Assembly: GCF_024198215.1 (NCBI RefSeq)
Contig: NZ_JAKCFA010000001.1
Span: forward strand, 434,001-498,000
DNA from: Myxococcus qinghaiensis
GTDB taxonomy: Bacteria; Myxococcota; Myxococcia; Myxococcales; Myxococcaceae
DNA: 64,000 bases
Reading direction: 5' to 3'
Position 1 is the stretch's first letter; every line of letters starts with the position of its first letter. The notes below the pieces were generated by a model. It did not search any database. It saw nothing but the letters and a program-made list of their open reading frames with translations, and was not told the DNA's origin. This document shows positions 34,126 to 42,290 of the stretch, one piece after another. Made by a program: the position numbers and the translations under genes.

Positions 34126-35391
34126 TCACGCCAGCTTGACGCGGGCCGCCTTCAACTTGCCCACCTGCACGGTGTACTCGCCGGGGCCCAGGTCCGCCTT
34201 GACGTCCTGCACCTTCTCGCCGTTCACCTTGACGCCGCCCTGGGTGATCATCTTCCGCCCCTCGGTCGACGAGGCCACCAGCTTCGCCTCGGCCAGCACC
34301 TTCGTCACCGGCAGCGTCGCCGCGCCGGCCAAGGAGAGCTCCACCTGCGGCAGCTCCTCCGCCGACAGCTGCTCCTTCTTGGCGAAGCGCTTCTCGAAGT
34401 CCTCCTCCGCCTTGCGGCCCGCCTCGGCGCCGTGGAAGCGCGCCGTCATCTCCCGCGCGAAGGCCACCTTGGCGGCCTTGGGGTGCACCTCGCCGCTGGC
34501 GACCTTGGCCTGCAGCTCCCCCAGCTCCTTGAGCGTCAGCGACGACAGGAGCTGGTAGTAGCGCCACATCAGGTCGTCGGTGATGCTCATCAGCTTGCCG
34601 AACATCATGTCCGGCGCCTCGCTGACGCCCACGTAGTTGTCCAGGCTCTTGGACATCTTGTCGCCGACAATCTTGCCCTCGACGAGCGTCGCCTTGAGGC
34701 CCTCCAGGATGGGGCCCGTCATGATGACCTGCGGCGCCAGGTTCTCCTCGCGCATGAGCTGCCGGCCCACCAGCAGGTTGAAGAGCTGGTCCGTCGCGCC
34801 CAGCTCCACGTCCGACTTCAGCGCCACGGAGTCGTAGCCCTGCAGGAGCGGGTAGAGCATCTCGTGGATGGCGATGGAGACCTGCTCCCGGAAGCGCTTC
34901 TTGAAGTCGTCCCGCTCCAGCATCCGCTGCAGCGAGTAGCGCGACGCCAGGCGAATCATCCCCTCGGTGCCGAGCTTGTCCAACCACTCGGAGTTGAAGC
35001 GCACCGTCGTCTTCGCCTCGTCGAGCACCTTGAAGACCTGCTGCTTGTATGTCTCCGCGTTGGCCTTCACCTCGTCGCGGGTGAGGGCGGGGCGCGTGGC
35101 GTTGCGGCCCGTGGGGTCTCCAATCAGCGCGGTGAAGTCGCCGATGAGGAACACCACCGTGTGTCCGAAGTCCTGGAAGCGGCGCATCCGCGTGAGCAGC
35201 AGCGAGTGCCCCAGGTGCAGGTCCGGCCGGCTCGGGTCGAACCCCGCCTTGATGACCAGGGGCTTGCCCGAGTCATACGAGTACTTGAGCTTCTTCTTCA
35301 GGTCCTCGGGCGAGTGGAGATCCACCGTGCCTCGGGTGACTTCTTCGAACTGCTCCTCGGGGGTCGCCTTGCGCAGCGCGTCCGGATTCAT
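34126..35391 (-). CDS. tyrS: Tyrosyl-tRNA synthetase
   Basis: Class I aminoacyl-tRNA synthetase that charges tRNA-Tyr. The 421 residues match. The HIGH-type motif is HLGH in [15 protein letters not shown] (about residue 59), and the KMSKS motif is intact ([10 protein letters not shown], about 245). A C-terminal S4 RNA-binding domain ends the protein ([17 protein letters not shown]). The ATG at 35391 starts 58 bases after the ymdB stop; both belong to the run 6S RNA - cyclo-ligase - ymdB - tyrS. It is the TyrZ/type II-like bacterial form judging by the HLGH context. Confidence 0.96.
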   Translation of the reverse strand: MNPDALRKATPEEQFEEVTRGTVDLHSPEDLKKKLKYSYDSGKPLVIKAGFDPSRPDLHLGHSLLLTRMRRFQDFGHTVVFLIGDFTALIGDPTGRNATRPALTRDEVKANAETYKQQVFKVLDEAKTTVRFNSEWLDKLGTEGMIRLASRYSLQRMLERDDFKKRFREQVSIAIHEMLYPLLQGYDSVALKSDVELGATDQLFNLLVGRQLMREENLAPQVIMTGPILEGLKATLVEGKIVGDKMSKSLDNYVGVSEAPDMMFGKLMSITDDLMWRYYQLLSSLTLKELGELQAKVASGEVHPKAAKVAFAREMTARFHGAEAGRKAEEDFEKRFAKKEQLSAEELPQVELSLAGAATLPVTKVLAEAKLVASSTEGRKMITQGGVKVNGEKVQDVKADLGPGEYTVQVGKLKAARVKLA

Positions 35392-35449
35392 GGGCGGCGG
35401 ACCTTAGCCGAAAGTGGCGCCGCGCGAGCGGCCCTTCCTCGTCCGACTT

Positions 35450-36241
35450 TCAGGTACCCGGAAGGTGGACTCGGACACGCTCGATGCTCTTGCCGCGTCC
35501 GGAGGCATCGTCGATGTCCACCACCACACCCTGCAAATAGACGAGCCGCTCGGCGACTTCATAGGGCGCGTGCTTCTGCCCCAGGAACCGCGCCAGCGAC
35601 TGCTCCTTCTTCATCCCGATGACCGAGTCGAGCGGCCCGCACATGCCCACGTCGGTGATGAAGGCCGTGCCGCCGGGGAGGATGCGCTCATCCGCCGTCT
35701 GCACGTGGGTATGGGTGCCCACCACGACGGACACCCGCCCGTCCAGGTGCGCCCCCATGGCGTTCTTCTCGCTGGAGGCCTCGCAGTGCATGTCCACCAG
35801 GATGCACGGCGTGCGCGCGCGCAGCTCCTCCACCAACCCCTGCACCACCTCGAAGGGGTTGTCGTGCGCGCGCATGAAGACGCGGCCCTCCAGGTTGATG
35901 ACGCCCAGCGCGCGCCCGTCCGGCAGCGTCACCACGCCATGGCCCCGTCCTGGAGTGTCCTTGGGATAGTTGGCCGGCCGCAGCAGCTTGTCCGGATGGG
36001 CCGTCACCCAGGGGACGATGGCCTTCTTGGACCAGAAGTGGTTGCCGCTGGTCATCAGATTCACGCCAGCGGCGAGCAGGGTGTCGGCCGTCTCCGGAGA
36101 GATGCCGGCACCCTGGTCGCTGTTCTCCGCGTTGGCGATGGTGATGTCCACGCCATGGGTGGCCTTCAGACGTGGCAGGAGCGCTCGGACGGCCTGAAGC
36201 CCCGGACGACCCACCACGTCTCCCATGAACAGGACCTTCAC
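35450..36241 (-). CDS. ymdB: YmdB-family metallophosphoesterase
   Basis: A 263-residue phosphodiesterase of the TIGR00282/YmdB family, which in other bacteria cleaves 2',3'-cAMP or cyclic nucleotides and influences development. Metal ligands are visible in MGDVVGRPG, ANAENSDQG, TSGNHFW, VDMHCEASSEK and VGTHTHVQTADE, the last being the signature of the family. The start overlaps the stop of the 5-formyl-THF cyclo-ligase gene by 4 bases (ATGA), so the two are coupled. It is cytoplasmic. Confidence 0.93.
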   Translation of the reverse strand: MKVLFMGDVVGRPGLQAVRALLPRLKATHGVDITIANAENSDQGAGISPETADTLLAAGVNLMTSGNHFWSKKAIVPWVTAHPDKLLRPANYPKDTPGRGHGVVTLPDGRALGVINLEGRVFMRAHDNPFEVVQGLVEELRARTPCILVDMHCEASSEKNAMGAHLDGRVSVVVGTHTHVQTADERILPGGTAFITDVGMCGPLDSVIGMKKEQSLARFLGQKHAPYEVAERLVYLQGVVVDIDDASGRGKSIERVRVHLPGT

Positions 36242-36864
36242 GTATCCAGGAAGTCCGGAGCGCGGAACAGGCCGCGGCAGGACTCGGACTCCGTCACGAC
36301 CAGATCCATGTCCACGTCGTCTCCTGTCGTCGGCAGGATTTCGACGAGCTGCTCACTGAAGGCCAGTCCCACCCGGCGACTGCGAGCACTGGCCGCGCGC
36401 AAGGTGGCGTCGTAGTAGCCACCTCCACGTCCCAGTCGCTTGCCGTCCCGCGTGAAGCCCAGCCCTGGGACCACGAACAGGTCGATCTGCTCCACCGAGA
36501 TGAGGTCCGAGGAGTTCGTCGGCTCCCGGACACCCAACCGGCCCGGTTCCAGCTCCGCCTCCGACTTGATGGCCCGGAAGGACAGAATCCGTCCGTGTAC
36601 GTGGGACAACGGGTAGCAGACGATCTTCTCGTCCTGCAACGCCGCGATGAGAATGTCCCGCGTGGGGACCTCGCCCTTGATGGGCGCGTACAGCGCTACC
36701 ATCCTCGCTCTCTGATAGTACTCCGTCGCCAGGAACCGAGACTGCACCTTGAGACCCCGCGAGTCGACGATATCGGGCGTCATCGCCTTACGGCGCGCCG
36801 TCAACTCGTCTCGCAGCGTCTGCTTCCTCGCCGCCGCCGCCTCTTCCACCACCGTCTCGCTCAC
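36238..36864 (-). CDS. 5-formyltetrahydrofolate cyclo-ligase
   Basis: Recycles 5-formyl-THF to 5,10-methenyl-THF with ATP. The 208 residues start at GTG 36864 with GGAG 5 bases upstream; longer frames have no such site and would run into the RNA gene. Family signatures are ARKQTLRDELTARRKAM at the N-terminus, the folate/ATP site in LGRGGGYYDATL, and VPGLGFTRDGKRLG. In many bacteria this gene (ygfA/fthC) follows the 6S RNA gene, and here too a non-coding promoter-driven stretch lies immediately upstream. Overlaps ymdB by 4 bases. Confidence 0.92.
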   Translation of the reverse strand: MSETVVEEAAAARKQTLRDELTARRKAMTPDIVDSRGLKVQSRFLATEYYQRARMVALYAPIKGEVPTRDILIAALQDEKIVCYPLSHVHGRILSFRAIKSEAELEPGRLGVREPTNSSDLISVEQIDLFVVPGLGFTRDGKRLGRGGGYYDATLRAASARSRRVGLAFSEQLVEILPTTGDDVDMDLVVTESESCRGLFRAPDFLDT

Positions 36865-36929
36865 CGCCGCCGCTCCACAGAAAAAGTCCCCCGCCGCATG
36901 GCCGTGTGCCCAGCGTCCATTGAACCCTA

Positions 36930-37143
36930 AAAGCCAGGTGGGGACCGAAATCATGCCTCCGCAGGCTTCCCTCATCCCTCGTGAGAGGGGAGGGCTTGCA
37001 CATGGAAGCCGAAACGGACCCCGGAACGGACGTATCGGTTCGAATTTCTGCTGGGCATCACGCGCCCCGCAGGGGACAGCCCTTGAAACAAAGCTACAGT
37101 GCCACCAAGGCCCCGAAATAACTGAGAAATCTCGCGACCACCT
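36930..37143 (-). ncRNA. ssrS: Candidate 6S RNA
   Basis: A 353-base gap before the 5-formyl-THF cyclo-ligase gene carries a very good promoter on the minus strand but no gene. From the predicted start (about 37143) the RNA begins AGGUGG, which pairs with CCACCU at 36941-36936. CGAGAU then pairs with AUUUCG, giving a closing stem. An apical arm is formed by GAACCGA with UCGG-C-UUC, then ACG/CGU and the loop stem CCG-UUC-CGG near 37027. A large weakly paired centre lies between. Size (about 210), architecture and place next to the cyclo-ligase gene are those of 6S RNA, the RNA polymerase regulator. Ends are approximate; no covariance search was possible. Confidence 0.58.
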
Positions 37144-37149
37144 TCTGAA

Positions 37150-37178
37150 ATGATAAGGATGGGAAGCGGCGCGGTCAA
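37150..37178 (-). promoter_or_regulatory. Promoter of the candidate 6S RNA
   Basis: TTGACC (37178-37173), 17 bases, TATCAT (37155-37150) on the minus strand: one of the closest sigma-70 matches in the window. The predicted start at about 37143 coincides with the first base of the closing stem. Confidence 0.65.
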
Positions 37179-37217
37179 GGCGTCCTCGCGCGTTTACAAG
37201 GCAAGCACCGGCCCCCT

Positions 37218-38228
37218 ATGATGGGAGCCCCCCACACCCCGCACATGCCGCCCTCGCTTCTAAACAAGGCACTCGTGACGGCTCTTTCCGTCACCTCCGG
37301 CCTCGCCTGGGCGGGACCGAAGCTCTCAGGCCCCTACGTGGGGGATACCTACGGGCAGGTGGACCTGCACATGGAGGGCGAGCGCCTGGTCGGCACGTCC
37401 GCCGGCTCTGGAGGTGGCTGCAAGTTCCCTCCAGGCACCGAGGTCCTCTCCGGTGAGTTCCAGGGCAACGTCCTCGTCGCGACGATGCAGGTGTGCCTGT
37501 CCGGCGTGCCTGAGTGCGTGGGCGCCCGGAGCTTTCCGGTCCTGGCCGTCTACAACCCCCAGACTTCGGTGCTCACCGGACGCTTCCGGCTCCCGAACGG
37601 GTGTCACTCGCCCGGCTTGAAGGACTCGCAGGTGCTCCTGCGGGGCCAGGGAGGCACGCCCGAGGAGCGGGAGGACGAGGTCCCGAAGGAGTCCGCGTCA
37701 GAGGCCGAGGAGGGCGAGCCGGATGCCGCCGCCTCGCCGGCAGCGGAGGCCGCCGCGGCACCCAAGGGCGGCGCGGAGGCAAAGGCCGCCCAGGCCCCGC
37801 CCCCCGTGGTGACGACGGGCCATGTGAGCGAGGGGCTCAAGTGGCTCGCGTTGAGCAAGTGGGAGACCGCGCGCCTGCGCTTCGAGGCCGCGCTCAAGGA
37901 AGACGCGCGCAACGTGGATGCGCTGGTGGGAATGGCCGCCTGCAGCCTGGGGACGAACAACGCCAGCAAGGCGCTGGAGTGGCTGAGCCGGATTTCATCG
38001 GTGCCCGCTGGACGTCCGGATGTCTATGCGTGGCAGGCGTACGCGTACGACATGCTGGGCGCGAAGGGCCGCGTCGCGCCCCTGTTGCGCAGGGCGCTGG
38101 ACCAGGGCTGGAAGCCCGAGGAGGCCAAGCGCTGGGAGGCCGCGCTGGTGAAGGCGCTGTGGAGTGATATCGAGCAGGTGAAGAGCCGCAAGCGCGCGCC
38201 GGTGGGATCCGGAAGCACGAGCCCGTGA
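37218..38228 (+). CDS. Exported TPR-like protein upstream of a protein kinase
   Basis: About 336 residues. A signal peptide lies in SLLNKALVTALSVTSGLAWA. Residues 35-140 are a Gly/Cys-containing beta domain (SGPYVGDTYGQVDLHMEGER; four cysteines), 145-205 an acidic then Ala-rich linker, and 205-320 a TPR-like helical part (WETARLRFEAALKEDARNVD). Function unknown. Its stop overlaps the GTG start of the kinase gene, so the two are coupled. The start codon is uncertain: ATG 37218, 37221 or 37245; none has a strong ribosome site. Confidence 0.75.
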   Translation: MMGAPHTPHMPPSLLNKALVTALSVTSGLAWAGPKLSGPYVGDTYGQVDLHMEGERLVGTSAGSGGGCKFPPGTEVLSGEFQGNVLVATMQVCLSGVPECVGARSFPVLAVYNPQTSVLTGRFRLPNGCHSPGLKDSQVLLRGQGGTPEEREDEVPKESASEAEEGEPDAAASPAAEAAAAPKGGAEAKAAQAPPPVVTTGHVSEGLKWLALSKWETARLRFEAALKEDARNVDALVGMAACSLGTNNASKALEWLSRISSVPAGRPDVYAWQAYAYDMLGAKGRVAPLLRRALDQGWKPEEAKRWEAALVKALWSDIEQVKSRKRAPVGSGSTSP

Positions 38229-39217
38229 GTCAGACGCCCTCACCCTCCAAGACCCAGCGGGTCTTCGGCCACTACGAGATTCTCTCCGTGCTGGGCAAGG
38301 GCGGGATGGCGGAGGTGTACCGGGCGCGGGTGTTGTCCGGGCCTCGCGAGGGGTGGACTGTCGCCCTCAAGCGGCTGTTGCCGGCGCTGACCGCGGACCC
38401 GGAGTCGGTGTCGCTGTTCTCGCGCGAGGCGCAGCTCTCCAAGCAGCTCCACCACCCCAACATCGTGACGGTGCTGGATGCCGGCGAGCTGGAGGGCATC
38501 TACTTCATCGTCATGGAGCTGGTGGATGGCCGGGACCTTGGCCAGATTCTCCGCCGCTGCAAGGTGCGGGGAATCCCGCTGCCGTTGGACTTCGCGGTGT
38601 ACCTGGGCAAGGTGCTGCTGGAGGCGCTCGCGTACGCGCACGCCGCCACAGGGCCTCAGGGCGAGCCGCTGGGCATCGTCCACTGTGACGTGTCCCCCTC
38701 CAACCTCTTCATCTCCCGCGTGGGGGAGATAAAGCTGGGAGACTTCGGCGTCTCCCGCGTGCTGGTGGACGGCAAGCTCCAGGAGGGCGAGGTGCTGGGC
38801 AAGCCCTACTACCTCTCGCCGGAGTCGCTGCTCGGCCAGGTGAGCCCGGAGGCAGACTTGTGGGCGGCGACGGTGGTGCTCTACGAGCTGATGACGCTGG
38901 AGCGTCCCTTCACCGGCGCCACGCCCGACGAGGTGTTCCAGGCCATCCGTTCCCGGCGCTACCGGCCGCTGCGCGAGCTGCGCCCGGACGTCCCGGAGGC
39001 GCTCGAGGACGTGGTGCGGCGCGCCTTCTCGGAGCGTCCCGAGGACCGCTTCACCTCCGCAGAGTCCTTCGCCCAGGCGCTCGCTCCGCACTACGACGAG
39101 CGCGTGGGCACGCCCCTGGCCATCGCCGCCGTGGTGCGAGGCCTGTTCGGCGCCAGTGACGACGCGCCCGCGAGCACGCCTCCGGTGGCGCCCACCGGCA
39201 CCTCGCGCGCGGAGTAG
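38225..39217 (+). CDS. Eukaryote-like Ser/Thr protein kinase, non-RD type
   Basis: A 330-residue Hanks-type kinase. The glycine loop is GKGGMAEVYRA, the ATP lysine is K49 (VALKRL), the catalytic loop reads HCDVSPSN (D155) and the metal site is DFG at D173-G175. The APE-like motif is SPESLLGQ. The usual H-R-D arginine is cysteine, so it is a non-RD kinase that does not need activation-loop phosphorylation. No membrane segment or C-terminal sensor is present; the last 45 residues are a Thr/Pro-rich tail. The GTG start overlaps the upstream stop. Confidence 0.93.
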   Translation: MSQTPSPSKTQRVFGHYEILSVLGKGGMAEVYRARVLSGPREGWTVALKRLLPALTADPESVSLFSREAQLSKQLHHPNIVTVLDAGELEGIYFIVMELVDGRDLGQILRRCKVRGIPLPLDFAVYLGKVLLEALAYAHAATGPQGEPLGIVHCDVSPSNLFISRVGEIKLGDFGVSRVLVDGKLQEGEVLGKPYYLSPESLLGQVSPEADLWAATVVLYELMTLERPFTGATPDEVFQAIRSRRYRPLRELRPDVPEALEDVVRRAFSERPEDRFTSAESFAQALAPHYDERVGTPLAIAAVVRGLFGASDDAPASTPPVAPTGTSRAE

Positions 39218-39321
39218 ACGGGCGGGCACGTGCCTGCTCGTCGCGCCCCCAGTCCCCTCGGGCTGGAAGGGTGACGACATTTCCTGTCGGGCGCGCAGGT
39301 CCGCGCCCTCGAGGAATCGTC

Positions 39322-39507
39322 ATGGCCACCCAGCCCCAGCCGCCGAAGCCCCCACCCGAAGAGTCCGCCCCCGAGCGCAAGACGCGCGAGGACCTGCCTC
39401 AGCGGCTTCCTCCCAAGCCGGAGGAGCCTCGCGAGGATGGAATGCCAGGGTACGGACAACCGGACGAAGAGGTCCGGGAGAAGTCACTCCCAGACCAGCA
39501 TTGGTAG
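39322..39507 (+). CDS. Small proline-rich acidic protein
   Basis: A 61-residue protein from ATG 39322 (GAGGA 6 bases upstream). About one quarter of the residues are Pro and it is rich in Glu, Lys and Arg (KPPPEESAPERKTREDLP), so it is likely disordered. There is no signal peptide. The 3' end overlaps the convergent beta-helix gene by 24 bases. It lies 104 bases after the kinase gene in the same direction and could be a substrate or partner, which is inference. Short size makes it less certain than its neighbours. Confidence 0.55.
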   Translation: MATQPQPPKPPPEESAPERKTREDLPQRLPPKPEEPREDGMPGYGQPDEEVREKSLPDQHW

Positions 39508-40989
39508 GGGCTCTTCCGGATCTTCGCCTCCCGGCATGACTCGCACGGAGTTGCGCTCGAAGCCGTAGGGCGTGAGCCTGTCGTGCCAGTCCATGAAGTC
39601 GCCTTCGGACAGCAGCCCGAAGGCGCTGAACTTCCCGCTGCTGCCCTCGTAGCGGTTGCGGTCCAGCTTCAGGCCGGGGCGGGCGGTGTCTCGGCCCAGC
39701 TTCACGAAGCTGCGCATGTCCTTCAGCGTGTTGTCCAGGACAGTCAGGTTCGTGACGACGAGGGGCTCGTCCGCGGCCAGCCGCAGGCCCGAGTCCACCG
39801 TGCGTTCGATGCGGTTGCCGAGCACGCGCGCTCCCTCTGCCCGCGCGATGCGGATGCCCTGGCCGTTGCTCCGGTTGGCGAAGTTGTAGATGTCCGTGAC
39901 GAGGTTGCCCTGCACCAGCACATTGGCGGGGTTGTCCACCGGCGACAGCCCTCCAATGGAGATGCCTCGGCCCGCAAGGAAGATGTGGTTGCCGACAATC
40001 TGGATGTTCGTCGCGTCCTCGTGGACCAGCACCGCCTCGGCGGCCGATGTCGCCTGCTGCCACGGATAGCGTTCCAGGTTGGGGAAGCGGAAGATGACGT
40101 TCTCGTGGATGGCGATGTCGTCGCAGGCCTTCACGTCGACGCCGTTCTCACCGCAGTCGTGCATCTGGTTGCGCTCGATGAAGACGGTGGATGGCCTGCC
40201 CTGACTGGGCTGACACTGCACGGCGTCACCCGAGGCGTCGTGGATGTTGTTCTCCGTGATGTAGACCTCGCGCGAGACGCCCTTCACCGCCACGCCGTGG
40301 GAGTCGAGGCCCGTCCTGGAGAAGTCGAAAATCGCGTTGCCGTCGATGAGCACCATGTTCGCATCGTTGACGACGACGCCTCCGCCCGCCCTGCCGCCGT
40401 GGAGCCTGGAGTCGGTCAGCTGCGAGCAGGTGGTGCTGTCCTCGAAGAGCGCGGCGAACGAGGGACGCTCCTCCACGTCCACCTCGATGGACTGGACTAT
40501 CCAGTAGGGCTGGCTCACCACCAGCAGGCTGCCCACGTCGGTGGTGGAGGGGACGATGCGCGGGCGACGGGACTGCTCTCCACGCAGGATGATGGGCGCC
40601 GAGCCCCTTCCCGGCTGCGCCTTCTGCGGAGTGATGGCGACCTGCTCCGGATACGTCCCTCCGCGGACCAGGATGACCTGGCCCGGCTGCGCCACCTTCA
40701 CGGCCGCCATGATGGTGGAGAAGGGGTTGTCCGAGGAGCCCGGCGCCGCCTCGGAATCGCGCGGCCCCGTGTTCGCGACGTACAGCGTGGGCCCCTGCGC
40801 ATCCTCCACGGAGGGGCAGCGCTTTCGGAAACGCTCCTCCGCGTTGAGCGGCGTCTGCTGCGAGGCCGGGGGCCGCACGTCCTCGTCCTTCAGCTCCCCC
40901 GCGCTGGGACCACACGCCAGCACGAGGCCGTACATCAGCCCCGCGAACCGTTTCCCCAGAAACGTCAACTCCTTCGAACCCTGACTCAT
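39484..40989 (-). CDS. Right-handed parallel beta-helix lipoprotein
   Basis: A 501-residue exported protein. The N-terminus has a hydrophobic segment ending in a lipobox-like V-L-A-C-G (cysteine at about 26). From residue 67 on it begins like polysaccharide lyase/DUF1565 proteins (TLYVANTGPRDSEAAPGSSDNPFSTI is broken here into its strand units), then shows repeated beta-helix rungs such as NNIHDASGDAVQCQ, ERNQMHDCGENGVDVK and GNHIFLAGRGISIGG. This fold occurs in pectate lyases, epimerases and adhesins. The catalytic class cannot be set. It is probably an outer-membrane or surface polysaccharide-active protein. Confidence 0.85.
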   Translation of the reverse strand: MSQGSKELTFLGKRFAGLMYGLVLACGPSAGELKDEDVRPPASQQTPLNAEERFRKRCPSVEDAQGPTLYVANTGPRDSEAAPGSSDNPFSTIMAAVKVAQPGQVILVRGGTYPEQVAITPQKAQPGRGSAPIILRGEQSRRPRIVPSTTDVGSLLVVSQPYWIVQSIEVDVEERPSFAALFEDSTTCSQLTDSRLHGGRAGGGVVVNDANMVLIDGNAIFDFSRTGLDSHGVAVKGVSREVYITENNIHDASGDAVQCQPSQGRPSTVFIERNQMHDCGENGVDVKACDDIAIHENVIFRFPNLERYPWQQATSAAEAVLVHEDATNIQIVGNHIFLAGRGISIGGLSPVDNPANVLVQGNLVTDIYNFANRSNGQGIRIARAEGARVLGNRIERTVDSGLRLAADEPLVVTNLTVLDNTLKDMRSFVKLGRDTARPGLKLDRNRYEGSSGKFSAFGLLSEGDFMDWHDRLTPYGFERNSVRVMPGGEDPEEPLPMLVWE

Positions 40990-41104
40990 GTGAAGCCCCC
41001 CGGGTATCTCGGCAGTGGGGGGGGATGGTTTCCACCCGAGGGCCCTTCATCAAGGCTCATGCACCTCAGGCGGGTGGGGGCATTCAGAGGCGGATGCTCG
41101 TGGT

Positions 41105-41137
41105 GCGGGCCTTCGACACGCGCGCGTGCGGGCCCGC
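41105..41137 (-). terminator. Hairpin at the end of the cysteine-desulfurase operon
   Basis: GCGGGCC (41105-41111) pairs with GGCCCGC (41131-41137), and the loop contains the palindrome CACGCGCGCGTG. It starts 8 bases after the stop codon of the minus-strand gene. Confidence 0.4.
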
Positions 41138-41144
41138 GTGGGTG

Positions 41145-42290
41145 CTAACCCGCGAGGGTGCGAATCTGGGGGATGTGTCGCCGGAGTGAGTCGACGACAC
41201 GGCGCACGTCGTCCTCGCGGGTGTCGGGCCCCAGGCTGAAGCGGAGGCTGCCGCGCGCCTGGACCGCGGACAGGCCCATGGCCCGGAGCACGTGCGAGGG
41301 GGTCAACGTTCCGGACGCGCAAGCGGCGCCCATGGACACGCAGATGCCATCCAGGTCCAACGCGATGAGCAGCGCTTCGCCCTCCACGCCGTCGAAGCGC
41401 AGGTTGCTGGTGTTGGGCACGCGGGGCGCTCCCGCGCCGTTCACCGTCACGCCCGGCACCGACTCCCGCACCGCGCGCTCGAAGTCGTCCCGCAGCGCGC
41501 CGACCCGCGTCTCCAGCACGGGCTGCTCCCGCGTCGCCAGCTCCAGCGCGAGCGCGAGGGCCTCCGCGCAGGGGATGTTCTGCGTTCCCCCACGCCGGCC
41601 TCCCTCCTGGTGCCCCGGCGTGAGGGCCCGCACGTCCACGCCCTTGCGCACCACCAGCACGCCCACGCCCGCGGGCCCGCCGAACTTGTGCGCCGACAGC
41701 GACAGCAGGTCCGCGTCCACCTCGCGCAGCGACAGCGGGAGCTTGCCCGCCGCCTGCACCGCGTCCGTGTGGAAGAGCACGCCCTGCTTGCGGCACGCCC
41801 GGGCGACCTCCGCCACGGGCTGCACCACGCCCGTCTCGTTGTTGGCCCACATCAGCGAGCACAGCGCCGTGTCCGGCGTCAGCGCCGCGAGCACGTCCTC
41901 CGCGCGCACCAGGCCCTCGGCACCGGGCGCCACGCGCACCACCTGCGCGCCTTCGCGCTCCAGCTGCGCCGCCGCGCCCAGCAGGGCAGGGTGCTCGATG
42001 GCGGAGATGACGAGCCGCCGTCGCTCCGGCGAGGGGCGCGCATGCCACGCGCCCACCAGGGCCAGCGCGTCCGCCTCGCTGCCCGACGCCGTGAAAGTCA
42101 CTTCCTTCGGCTCGCAGCCCAGCACCCGCGCCACCCGGGCGCGCGCCGCGTCCAGCCGGCCGCGGGCCTCACGTCCGGCGGCGTGCACGCTGGAGGCATT
42201 GCCATGGCAACCGTGCACGAGCGCGCGCGCCAGCTCGGTCGCGACTTCCGACCGGACTGGCGCGGCGGCGTTGTAGTCCCAGTAGATCAC
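41145..42290 (-). CDS. Cysteine desulfurase (NifS/IscS family)
   Basis: A PLP enzyme that takes sulfur from cysteine for Fe-S clusters or thiolation of tRNA. The 381 residues match. The PLP lysine is K202 in SLSAHKFGGPAG, the PLP-stacking histidine is H100 in ISAIEHPALL, and the persulfide cysteine is C324 in MGAACASGTLTPSHVL. The short active-site loop and this context (class I NifS-like) are clear. No iscU, iscR or mnmA is beside it. The ATG overlaps the stop of the DHH phosphoesterase gene by 4 bases. Confidence 0.94.
   Translation of the reverse strand: MIYWDYNAAAPVRSEVATELARALVHGCHGNASSVHAAGREARGRLDAARARVARVLGCEPKEVTFTASGSEADALALVGAWHARPSPERRRLVISAIEHPALLGAAAQLEREGAQVVRVAPGAEGLVRAEDVLAALTPDTALCSLMWANNETGVVQPVAEVARACRKQGVLFHTDAVQAAGKLPLSLREVDADLLSLSAHKFGGPAGVGVLVVRKGVDVRALTPGHQEGGRRGGTQNIPCAEALALALELATREQPVLETRVGALRDDFERAVRESVPGVTVNGAGAPRVPNTSNLRFDGVEGEALLIALDLDGICVSMGAACASGTLTPSHVLRAMGLSAVQARGSLRFSLGPDTREDDVRRVVDSLRRHIPQIRTLAG

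Noticed and set aside
37090..37115. Sigma-54 type element on the minus strand in the 6S region
   Set aside because: TGGCAC is followed by CTTTG instead of TTGC at the -12 position, and the stretch is part of the RNA downstream of a good sigma-70 promoter.
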